Positions 8,278 to 15,912 of a stretch of 37,434 nt of DNA are shown here, in pieces (position 1 is the stretch's first letter; each line of letters begins with the position of its first letter). This stretch comes from Bacillota bacterium. GTDB lineage: Bacteria > Bacillota > Clostridia > Oscillospirales > Ruminococcaceae. The translations under genes were made by a program, and so were the position numbers. Location of the stretch: positions 1 to 37,434 of the forward strand of contig JAEWLW010000011.1 in assembly GCA_023457355.1 (NCBI GenBank), given 5' to 3'. The notes beneath the pieces were generated by a model. It searched no databases, had not been told where the DNA came from, and saw only the letters and a list, made by a program, of their open reading frames with translations.

Positions 8278-9962
8278 AAAGATTCCTCAATGCCTCCTTT
8301 CGGACAAAGTTATTGTACGGATTTTTGTTCATTGGCATTTTGCCGTTATTTGCATGCACCTTTTTAATGCTGGTGGTCTTTAAAATTGCTCTGATCAGTG
8401 ACGCGCAGGAGTCGGCTGCCTTGCAGATAGCGGCCATAACCGAGGATGCCGACAGATTGTTTTCCGACTGCGAGCAGGTCATGACCAAGCTGGGAGAAAA
8501 TTCGCTGATTAAAAGCGTGCTGGAAGATAATGCGGCCATATCTTCTCAGGATATTTACGGGGCGCTGTATACCGTTTGTGCCCAGTTGCGCAGTGACGCC
8601 GATTTTTCGGTTTACGGCCCCGACGGAACGCGGTTGTATTCCACGGCCATGGGTTCTGTCAGCGCGCTTTTGCCCACCGACTGGGGGATTCTCTATGCTG
8701 CCGGTGCGCAGCGCGATGCCGTTTATCGCAGCGTCTATGCCGAAAGCCAAAACAGCAGCCAGGAGCGCTTGCGTTCGGCGCTTGCCGTTCGGTCGGATGA
8801 CGCTATACTGGGCTACGTCGTCATGTCGATGCGCCGGCAGAATTTTGAGCGGCTGTTTAACGGCAAATATGGCCAGACAGGGCATATTATCCTGCTGGAT
8901 AGTCTTTGGCAGCCTGTCTACAGCTCACAAAGCGCGCTGGGCGATCAGCTGGTGCCGCTTCTGCGTCAGCAGGTCTTACAGGGAATGCCGCTTTCAGATG
9001 CCAGCAATGATTATATCTACCAGGTTAAACAAAACAGCCGGTCGGGCTTTTTTATTGTGTTGCAGCAGCTCAAGCCGCTGGTGGGCAAAACACTGAACAG
9101 TCTGTTTTTTATTGCCGGTGTTATGATGCTGCTGTCCATTTTTATGTGCATCGCCTTTGCCTCGCATATGAGCGACCAGTTTTTTATGCCGGTTAAAGCG
9201 CTTAACGACGCGATGTCGGCGGTTGAAAACGGCAACCTGGATGTTCGCATTCAAAACGACCGTACCGATGAGCTCGGCCAGCTGGCGGGCCGGTTTAACC
9301 ACATGGTCCGGCGGCTTAAACGACACCTTGAAGAGTCGCTGGACCGCCAAAAGCAGCTCAACGATGCCCGGATCAGGATGATGCAGGCGCAGTTGAATCC
9401 GCATTTTTTATACAATACGCTTGATACCATCAAGTGGATGGGGAAAATTAACGCGATTCCTGAAATTGCGACGATTGCGGCCGATTTGGCCGATGTGCTG
9501 CGTCAAAGCATTTCCGGCAGGGAGTATGTGACCCTCCGTGAAGAGCTCCATCTGCTTGAGCGGTACGTTGAGATTCAAAAGATCCGGTTCAAAGATAAGT
9601 TCGAATTCGGAATTCGCGTCAGCGATAATTTGGGGGATTGCCGAATTCCAAAACTCCTGCTTCAGCCGCTTGTGGAAAACGCCATTATTCACGGCTTTGA
9701 GGACTGTTTGGGCGGACACATTCTGGTGGAAGCGCAGCGCATCGTTTCAGACCTGGTTATTAGCGTGACAGATGACGGCTGCGGTATGTCGGAAGAGAGC
9801 ATTGCGCGTTTTCTCTCGCGCGAAGCGCCTGCAAAAAGTCATCTCGGACTTTATAATATTGATGCGATACTCCGAATGAACTACGGGGAAGACCGTGGGC
9901 TGAAATTTGTGCAGATGGGCAATAAGTGCACCTGTATACGCGTGAGCATTCCAATTGAGTGA
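8274..9962 (+). CDS. YesM-family sensor histidine kinase (HptS-like)
   Basis: The 562-residue membrane kinase has a transmembrane helix at about 12-38, an extracytoplasmic sensing region (40-270), a second helix (about 274-297) and a HAMP segment (about 302-355). A His_kinase domain of the YesM/LytS type follows, with phosphoacceptor His377 in NPHFLYNTL. The ATPase domain shows LLQPLVENAIIHG (462-474), DDGCGM (500-505) and a GLYN G-box (525-528). It would autophosphorylate and pass phosphate to the regulator encoded 14 nt downstream. The sensing region has no motif I recognise and could dock the HptA-like lipoprotein encoded just upstream. The start codon lies inside the upstream stop. Confidence 0.92.
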   Translation: MKRFLNASFRTKLLYGFLFIGILPLFACTFLMLVVFKIALISDAQESAALQIAAITEDADRLFSDCEQVMTKLGENSLIKSVLEDNAAISSQDIYGALYTVCAQLRSDADFSVYGPDGTRLYSTAMGSVSALLPTDWGILYAAGAQRDAVYRSVYAESQNSSQERLRSALAVRSDDAILGYVVMSMRRQNFERLFNGKYGQTGHIILLDSLWQPVYSSQSALGDQLVPLLRQQVLQGMPLSDASNDYIYQVKQNSRSGFFIVLQQLKPLVGKTLNSLFFIAGVMMLLSIFMCIAFASHMSDQFFMPVKALNDAMSAVENGNLDVRIQNDRTDELGQLAGRFNHMVRRLKRHLEESLDRQKQLNDARIRMMQAQLNPHFLYNTLDTIKWMGKINAIPEIATIAADLADVLRQSISGREYVTLREELHLLERYVEIQKIRFKDKFEFGIRVSDNLGDCRIPKLLLQPLVENAIIHGFEDCLGGHILVEAQRIVSDLVISVTDDGCGMSEESIARFLSREAPAKSHLGLYNIDAILRMNYGEDRGLKFVQMGNKCTCIRVSIPIE

Positions 9963-9975
9963 AGGGAGGCGGCCT

Positions 9976-10728
9976 ATGCAGAAGATCGTCGTTGTTGAAG
10001 ATGAGGAACTGGTCCGGCGCGGCATCGTGCTTGCCGTCGATTGGGCCGCACTGGATTGCGTCATCGTCGGGGAGGCCGCCAACGGCGAGGAGGGCATCCG
10101 TGAGATTGAACGCTTTGACCCGGACATTATTATCACCGATATCAAAATGCCCAAAATGGACGGCATTGAAATGGTGCGCCTGCTGCGTGCGCGGGGGAAT
10201 ACGGCGTATGTCATCATTCTGACGGCCTACGGCAGCTTCGCTTATGCACAGTCCGCCATAAAGCTGGGCGCCGCGGATTATCTCTTAAAGCCGTTCCACG
10301 ACGGGGATTTGGAACAGGCGATTAAAAGAATTGCCTCGTTCAGGCGGGGTGATGCGGTGGAATATGAGCCTGCCAGCTGCCTGCGCAAGGTGTCGGAGAC
10401 GGCAAAGAGCAAATATGTGATGCAGGTGCTCAGCTTTATAGCGCACAACTACGGGGACCCTGAAATCAGCGCGGGCAGTATCGCGGCGTCGCTGAACATC
10501 AGCTACAGCCACCTCAACCATATTTTTAAAAAAGAAACAGCCTATACCGTTTCTTCCTATATCACGAATTATCGCATCCATGCCGCCATGCAGATGCTGC
10601 GCGACTGCCGGAACAGGGTTTATGAGGTGACCGAAAAGGTGGGTTATAAAGATATCGCCTATTTTAGCAGCACCTTTAAAAAGGCGGTTGGGATGACACC
10701 CTCGGAATATCAGCGCCATTGCCAGTGA
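9976..10728 (+). CDS. Response regulator, receiver plus AraC-type DNA-binding domain (HptR-like)
   Basis: A 250-residue regulator. The receiver domain (1-120) shows the acidic pocket VVEDEE, phosphoacceptor Asp55 in ITDIKMP, and Lys105 in LLKPF. The C-terminal 100 residues are an AraC-type double helix-turn-helix ending in VGYKDIAYFSSTFKKAVGMTPSEYQ. It should receive phosphate from the kinase ahead of it and activate transport genes. The candidate site shared by 1624-1638 and 6989-7003 is a plausible target. It is short for a YesN protein because it lacks a middle domain, like HptR. The start at 9976 follows GGGAGG (9964-9969) at 6 nt. An earlier in-frame start at 9955 would overlap the kinase without a ribosome site. 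Confidence 0.92.
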   Translation: MQKIVVVEDEELVRRGIVLAVDWAALDCVIVGEAANGEEGIREIERFDPDIIITDIKMPKMDGIEMVRLLRARGNTAYVIILTAYGSFAYAQSAIKLGAADYLLKPFHDGDLEQAIKRIASFRRGDAVEYEPASCLRKVSETAKSKYVMQVLSFIAHNYGDPEISAGSIAASLNISYSHLNHIFKKETAYTVSSYITNYRIHAAMQMLRDCRNRVYEVTEKVGYKDIAYFSSTFKKAVGMTPSEYQRHCQ

Positions 10729-10783
10729 AGCCTGTGCGCAAATGCGCTGTTTTTAGGCCTGTCCTTTGGCACGCAACAAAAAC

Positions 10784-10820
10784 GGAACCGGAACAAAGCC
10801 CCACAAGCTTTTCCGGTTCC
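10784..10820. terminator. Bidirectional terminator between convergent genes
   Basis: The 10-bp inverted repeat GGAACCGGAA / TTCCGGTTCC with a 17-nt loop lies between the response regulator (+) and the HAD gene (-). Runs of A upstream and T beside the loop are modest. Confidence 0.6.
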
Positions 10821-10833
10821 ATTATGTTGTCGA

Positions 10834-11481
10834 TTATTTATTCGCGCCTGTGGTGCTTATGTATTGCCTATGGCTTAAAACGGCGTCAAGCGTTTGCTTT
10901 AGCCGTTCGACGTCCCCATCGGCAAAGCAATAACCTGCCATGCCGCAGCTTTTGGCGCCTTCGATATTCGCCTGCACATCATCAATAAAAAAGCACTCTT
11001 CAGGTTTGAGCGCATATTTTCGAAACAGTTTTTCGTATATTTCCCGGTCAGGCTTGCCGCACTTCTCCTCCGCAGAAAAAATAGCGCCGTCAAAAAGCGT
11101 GATGCCCGGAATAATATGCTTAAAATCATGGATGCGCGTACTGGTGTTTGAAAGCAGATAAAGGCCGCAGCCGCTGTCCTTTATCATTTTTACAAGCTGC
11201 TCCATGCCCTTTTTGGGCGTCAGGGTATATTCATGCCAGTGTAAAAGGCATTGCGCCGCAGCCTCTTTTTGCGCTTGTGTTTTAAGCCGTTCCTGCGCCG
11301 CCCTGAGAAGCGCTTCTTCGGAAATAGCACCCCTGTCCACCAAAACCCACTCGTGGCTGTCAAACAGCGCTTCGGCAACCGCCACCGCATCCGGCTCATT
11401 CTCGGTAAAATGCCGGCAGGCATTCATCGGTGCAAATTCAATGAGCACCATTCCCATATCAAAGACGATATTTCTAATCAA
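10834..11481 (-). CDS. HAD-superfamily phosphatase
   Basis: This 215-residue cytosolic hydrolase has the four HAD motifs: I, FDMGMVLI (nucleophile Asp8); II, LLSNTS; III, the lysine in KCGKPDREIYEKLF; IV, FFIDDVQANIEGA. Motif I has Gly10 where many HAD phosphatases have the acid/base Asp. The FDxGxVL form is common in the YihX (glucose-1-phosphate phosphatase) and epoxide hydrolase-like branch, so this is a subfamily mark, not damage. The helical cap between motifs I and II fits subfamily I. The start is TTG, 7 nt after AAGGGGG on the minus strand. A TATAAT on the minus strand (11506-11511) may be its -10. The substrate is unknown, though a sugar phosphate would suit the neighbourhood. Confidence 0.85.
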   Translation of the reverse strand: MIRNIVFDMGMVLIEFAPMNACRHFTENEPDAVAVAEALFDSHEWVLVDRGAISEEALLRAAQERLKTQAQKEAAAQCLLHWHEYTLTPKKGMEQLVKMIKDSGCGLYLLSNTSTRIHDFKHIIPGITLFDGAIFSAEEKCGKPDREIYEKLFRKYALKPEECFFIDDVQANIEGAKSCGMAGYCFADGDVERLKQTLDAVLSHRQYISTTGANK

Positions 11482-11730
11482 TGCAATTCCCCCTTGTCAG
11501 GTATTATTATACGGCATTTTGAGAATTTATGGAATGCCACTGGAAATATTTTTCCTGTTAAAAAAGCCTGTATTAACAAAAATAAGGCGTTTGCAGCACG
11601 TTGTTTATTGATGCGTTACCAAGTAACACCGGCTTCGACCTTTTTCGCCGCTTATAAATCACTTTGCAGCGCCTTTGCGCCAAATAAAGAGGGGGTGCGA
11701 TTTTAATGGCCATTTATTCCTGTATTTGAA

Positions 11731-11759
11731 TTGACAGAAAGAAATGAGCGATATATACT
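11731..11759 (+). promoter_or_regulatory. Promoter of the exopolysaccharide operon
   Basis: TTGACA (11731-11736) and TATACT (11754-11759) are separated by exactly 17 nt, a near-perfect housekeeping-sigma promoter. Transcription would start near 11766 and run into the four-gene operon at 12039. Confidence 0.75.
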
Positions 11760-11765
11760 AAAAAT

Positions 11766-12038
11766 AGTTTAAAATATAAGAATTTTGATCACAGAATTGT
11801 TTGATATAAATAGTGTTTTTGAAAACAAATGCACTCTGGCGAAATATCTTATAGCGGATAATACGGTTGCGCCGCCATTTTGGACAACCTGCAAATATTG
11901 CCGTATATGGGGTGGGAGCAGCATAGGTCCTGCCCTTTTGATATTTTATAATTTGATGTAGCGCACGTTTTTGCCAGGTTATCCTTTGTTTGTTAAATTC
12001 GGTCCATCGAGAACGGACTTTACGAGGAGATGCCATTC
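11766..12038 (+). other. Long untranslated leader of the exopolysaccharide operon
   Basis: About 270 nt lie between the predicted start site and the first gene. Short complementary pieces are visible, for example GGTTG near 11868 with CAACC near 11887, and a GGAGCAG...CCTGCCC region near 11920-11938 followed by a T-rich stretch that could be a weak terminator. I do not recognise a known riboswitch consensus, but the length and position suggest leader control. Confidence 0.35.
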
Positions 12039-13358
12039 ATGGTGACGGTTGAAAAGTTACTGAGTAAAAAAGAAAAGCTTGCGGTTATAGGATTGGGTTA
12101 CGTCGGCTTGCCGCTCGCGGTGGCCTTCGCGCAAAGAATTCAAGTGATTGGTTTTGACATTAACACGGAAAAGATTCAGCATTACCGCAGCGGCATCGAC
12201 CCCACAAACGAGGTGGGCACACAAGCGCTTAAACAAACGACGGTTGATTTTACCGACGATGAAACCCGCTTGCAGCAAGCCGGCTTTTTGATTATCGCGG
12301 TGCCTACCCCCGTTGACCGGAATAATGTGCCCGACCTGTCCCCGCTGATATGTGCGAGCCGCGTTGTCGGAAGAAATTTGCGCAAAGGCGCCGTGGTGAT
12401 GTTTGAATCGACGGTGTACCCCGGCACGACCGAAGATGTCTGCGTCCCAATTTTAGAGGCGTCCTCCGGGCTTTGCTGCGGCTCGGATTTTTATGTGGGC
12501 TATTCGCCTGAACGGGTCAACCCCGGTGACCGTGTTCACCGGTTGGATAGCATCCCCAAAATTGTGTCGGGTATCGATGCCGCAACGGCGGCGCGGGCCG
12601 CCGACGTTTACAAGCTTGTTATAAATGCGGGGATACATATTGTCAGCAGCATAAAGGTGGCCGAAACCGCCAAGCTTGCGGAAAATGCCCAGCGCGATGT
12701 GAACATCGCCTTTATGAACGAGCTGGCTATCACATTGGACCGCATGAACATTCGCACAACGGAGGTTTTGGGCGCCATGAATACCAAGTGGAACGCGCTT
12801 GGGTTTCGGCCCGGCTTGGTTGGGGGCCACTGCATCAGCGTGGACCCTTATTACCTGATCCAAAAGGCGCAGGAGGTTCACGGCCGGTCCCAGCTGGCGC
12901 AGATCAGCCGCAAGACGAACAGCAAAATGGGCTATTACACAGCGGATGTGGTTATTCGGCAATTGATTAAGGCCGGGCATTTGGTAAAAGGTGCAAACGT
13001 ATATATTATGGGAATCTCCTATAAAGAGGATTGCCCCGACCTGCGCAATACCATGGTGCCCGACATTGTGGTCAGGCTGGAGGAATACGGTGTAAAAGTA
13101 TTTGTAGCGGATCCTGTCGTGGACAGGGATGAGGTTTTTCACAGTTTCGGCATCCGGCTGGTGGATGCGGCAGAGATTCGCGACGCGGATTGCGTTGTGT
13201 TTGCCGTCGCCCATCAGGCGTTTAAGGCGCTTTCGGCCCAGACGCTGGCAGGTATGTACACACAACGGCCTGGAATTCCCAGGGTGCTCATGGACATTAA
13301 CAGTATTTTTCCCGAAGAGATGCTCAGGGAAAAAGATTTCCTTTACTGGAGCCTGTAA
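12039..13358 (+). CDS. Nucleotide-sugar 6-dehydrogenase (UDP-HexNAc dehydrogenase, TviB/WbpO type)
   Basis: The 439-residue cytosolic enzyme oxidises C6 of a UDP-sugar to the uronic acid with two NAD. Seen directly: NAD-binding GLGYVGLPLAVAF (18-30), FESTVYPGTTEDVC (122-135), the substrate segment IKVAETAKLAENAQRDVNIA (205-224) and catalytic Cys265 in GLVGGHCISVDPYYL. Length and motif wording match the TviB/WbpO/WecC branch, which acts on UDP-GlcNAc, UDP-GalNAc or UDP-ManNAc, better than the UDP-glucose branch (HasB/Ugd). It probably supplies an aminouronic donor to the synthase two genes on. AGGAG (12025-12029) is 9 nt before the ATG at 12039. The ATG at 12030 directly abuts that site and is unlikely. 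Confidence 0.88.
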   Translation: MVTVEKLLSKKEKLAVIGLGYVGLPLAVAFAQRIQVIGFDINTEKIQHYRSGIDPTNEVGTQALKQTTVDFTDDETRLQQAGFLIIAVPTPVDRNNVPDLSPLICASRVVGRNLRKGAVVMFESTVYPGTTEDVCVPILEASSGLCCGSDFYVGYSPERVNPGDRVHRLDSIPKIVSGIDAATAARAADVYKLVINAGIHIVSSIKVAETAKLAENAQRDVNIAFMNELAITLDRMNIRTTEVLGAMNTKWNALGFRPGLVGGHCISVDPYYLIQKAQEVHGRSQLAQISRKTNSKMGYYTADVVIRQLIKAGHLVKGANVYIMGISYKEDCPDLRNTMVPDIVVRLEEYGVKVFVADPVVDRDEVFHSFGIRLVDAAEIRDADCVVFAVAHQAFKALSAQTLAGMYTQRPGIPRVLMDINSIFPEEMLREKDFLYWSL

Positions 13359-13379
13359 ACGCAAAGAGGGGGGATATGC

Positions 13380-15866
13380 TTGAAGCTTAAAGAAACCATG
13401 CTACGCGGCTGCGCGTTGATGCTTGGTCTGGCCATGGTGCTGGCGGGCTGCGGCATTTGGAGCAAAGAAGTAGCCCCCGTCTCGGTGGATGTAAAATATG
13501 ATGCGGACGAGGCTGTGGAACAGTCCCTGAGCCGTCTTTCGGAGCAGCCCGCAGAAAAGGCTGCCCTTCTTTCCGGCGTGGAAGCGGTGGATAAAGTGAT
13601 TGCTCTGACGTTTGATGGGCTCCCATCCCCCGATGCCATGGAGAGGGTGCTGGCGCTGCTGGAGCGCTATCAAACAAAGGCCGCCTTTTTTATGACCGGC
13701 ATGGAGGCGGCGGAAGGCGAGGATGCCGTTCAAAAAATTGCGGGCAAAGGGCATTTGATGGGTTGCGGCACACTGTACGGCCTGACGCATATGGAAGAAA
13801 AAAGCGCACAGGAGCTTGTCTCCGACTTTGCGCACGCACGCGTCATTTTCAGCGATATTTTAGGTGAAGCGCCGGATCTGCTTAAATGCCGTTCCACCGT
13901 TTATGACGACAAAGTATTGTCCGCAGCGTCAGCCGCGGGGTTTCAATATGTTATCCAAAGCAACAAGTACATCAGCTATCAGAGCTTTAAAGACTATGAA
14001 ACCGCTTTGGGGTATGTATCCCGACTGGAACGCGGCAGTATTCTGACCATAAGACTGTCCGGTGTGCTTGACGCGGATGAATATGGCGGTACAAAGGATG
14101 CCTATATGCCCGGGGAACGCCAGGCGGGCCTTGATGATGGCGGTCTGACGGCCAGCGACGTGGAAAAACGGCTGCTGCAGGCGGTGGAATGGATTCTTAA
14201 AGCTGCCGGAGAATCGGGATATCAGATTGTTTTGCCGACGTCTTTGCAGCAGGCGCATTCTTTCGCGCTGGACCGGGAGGCGCGGCAATTAGAATATACA
14301 CAGTACCGTCAGCAAAATCAGGGCCGTTTGGCAAACCGGATAGACATGGTTTATACAACCGAGCGGGCGGCGGCGCTGACCTTTTACGGCATCGAAAACC
14401 AGGAGACGCTCGACAGCGTTCTGGAGATGCTGGCATGGCTGGGGGCGCATGGCACCTTTTATGTTTCCGAAGCGGACATCAACGAGCGCGCCGGTGCAAT
14501 CCAAAAAATATTGGATGCTGGTCACGAGGTCGGCGCGGCCATACTGCCCAAAAAAGGGCTGGATTACACCACAGTTTGCGAACAGCTTTATCTGGTGCAA
14601 AGCCTGATGAAGTATCGCTTCAATGTCGATGTCACGCTTGCCAGTCAGGTTTACGACAATGTGCCTTCCGAGGTGCGTGAGGCCGTTTCGGCCATGGGGC
14701 TGCGGCTTGTGGGGTATTCGACGGTTGTGGATACCAGCGGCAACAGGGGCGGTGCCCAAACTGTTATCGAGACACTGTTCAGAAGCGCCAACTATACGAT
14801 CTGCCGGGGGCAAATCCTCTATTTCCGAATGGATTATGCCAATCAGGAAGGCAACATCGCCGCGCAGACGCTGCAGTTGCTTTACACCAATATTTTGAAA
14901 AATACCGCCAATTTTACCAACGGCGCTGTCTATGCCATGACAGGCGTATCGCGCCTTTTGGGCGGCGCAGGCACCTACCTTTATCCGGTGCCGGATTCCA
15001 AACTTCTGCCCCAAGTGAAAAATAAAATTTTTGCCGGCCATTTTCAAAACAGATCCGTGCTGATGCAGTCGCAGTATATTCACGCCCGTTATATCGGAAA
15101 CCCCGACGTGGCATCGACCGATCAACTCCCCGGCTTTGCCAAAAAAGAGCTTACCGGTTTGGATATGACCGGAAAAATAGATACGAAAGGCGCCAACGTC
15201 GTCTTTCTGACTTTTGACGATTGGGGTACCGACCGGTCGATCAACCGGATTTTAGATGTGCTGCAAAAGCACAATGTAAAGGCTACATTTTTTATTCGCA
15301 CCGGCTATGTTGCTGAAAACCCCAATCTTTTACGTGCCATCGGTGCGCAGGGCCACGAAATTGCCAGCCACACCGACGGCCATCTGCCGCTTTCCAATTA
15401 CGTTGCGGATAACAGGTTCGATTCCCTTACCGCCGAAGAAGCAAAGGTGCTTGAGCAGGATATCATCGGCTCTTACCGGACGTTGCAAAGCGTCGTGGGC
15501 GATATGAAAAACGAGAAGGGCGCCCCCGTGCTGACGACGCTGTTCCGGCCGCCGACGCTGGCCGTGAGCAAAAAAGGGCTGGAGGTCGTATTCGACAGCG
15601 GCTATACCTACAGCGTCAGCGGCGATTTCAGCACAAGCGATTATATGGCCCGCAGCGCAGATCAGCTTTACAAGGTGCTCACCGCCGGCACGTTGCTCGA
15701 CTGGGAGGAGACACCCAGAAAAATTTCGGCCGGGAGCATTGTGGTTATGCACATGTCTGACACGGCTCAGTTCACACCGGAGGCGTTGGATAAATTCCTT
15801 TATTGGAATGAGGCACAACCCGCGGCTGGCCGGTTCAGCTTTGCAAGACTCAGCGATTATCTTTAA
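13380..15866 (+). CDS. Lipoprotein with three tandem NodB (polysaccharide deacetylase) domains
   Basis: This 828-residue surface lipoprotein (lipobox LAGC, Cys24) contains three NodB-like units. Unit 3 (about 600-825) is complete: LTFDDW (Asp613, Asp614), metal ligands His664 and His668 in SHTDGH, FRPP (722-725) and late His791, so it should remove N-acetyl groups from a polymer outside the cell. Unit 1 (about 70-300) reads LTFDGL and has lost the second Asp and the HxxxH pair. Unit 2 (about 325-530) reads LTFYGI and lacks them too. These two probably bind sugar or scaffold. The TTG start follows AGAGGGGGG closely and gives a good signal peptide. The gap to the dehydrogenase is 21 nt. Role in the operon: extracellular modification of the nascent polysaccharide. 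Confidence 0.87.
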   Translation: MKLKETMLRGCALMLGLAMVLAGCGIWSKEVAPVSVDVKYDADEAVEQSLSRLSEQPAEKAALLSGVEAVDKVIALTFDGLPSPDAMERVLALLERYQTKAAFFMTGMEAAEGEDAVQKIAGKGHLMGCGTLYGLTHMEEKSAQELVSDFAHARVIFSDILGEAPDLLKCRSTVYDDKVLSAASAAGFQYVIQSNKYISYQSFKDYETALGYVSRLERGSILTIRLSGVLDADEYGGTKDAYMPGERQAGLDDGGLTASDVEKRLLQAVEWILKAAGESGYQIVLPTSLQQAHSFALDREARQLEYTQYRQQNQGRLANRIDMVYTTERAAALTFYGIENQETLDSVLEMLAWLGAHGTFYVSEADINERAGAIQKILDAGHEVGAAILPKKGLDYTTVCEQLYLVQSLMKYRFNVDVTLASQVYDNVPSEVREAVSAMGLRLVGYSTVVDTSGNRGGAQTVIETLFRSANYTICRGQILYFRMDYANQEGNIAAQTLQLLYTNILKNTANFTNGAVYAMTGVSRLLGGAGTYLYPVPDSKLLPQVKNKIFAGHFQNRSVLMQSQYIHARYIGNPDVASTDQLPGFAKKELTGLDMTGKIDTKGANVVFLTFDDWGTDRSINRILDVLQKHNVKATFFIRTGYVAENPNLLRAIGAQGHEIASHTDGHLPLSNYVADNRFDSLTAEEAKVLEQDIIGSYRTLQSVVGDMKNEKGAPVLTTLFRPPTLAVSKKGLEVVFDSGYTYSVSGDFSTSDYMARSADQLYKVLTAGTLLDWEETPRKISAGSIVVMHMSDTAQFTPEALDKFLYWNEAQPAAGRFSFARLSDYL

Positions 15867-15912
15867 CCAGTCAATACGAGAACCTGAAAGGTGTCATTAA
15901 AGGGGGTGCAGT

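Noticed and set aside
10834..11481. HAD enzyme inactive because motif I reads DMG instead of DxD
   Set aside because: The FDxGxVL form is normal in a known HAD branch, and motifs II to IV are present.
11766..12038. c-di-GMP riboswitch before the exopolysaccharide operon
   Set aside because: I could not match the conserved GEMM sequence landmarks by eye, so it is kept only as a lead to test.
12453..13364. Minus-strand frames opposite the dehydrogenase, NodB and dctP genes (also 14289-15125 and 26384-27547)
   Set aside because: They are shadows caused by codon bias in well-supported plus-strand genes and have no ribosome sites or recognisable domains.
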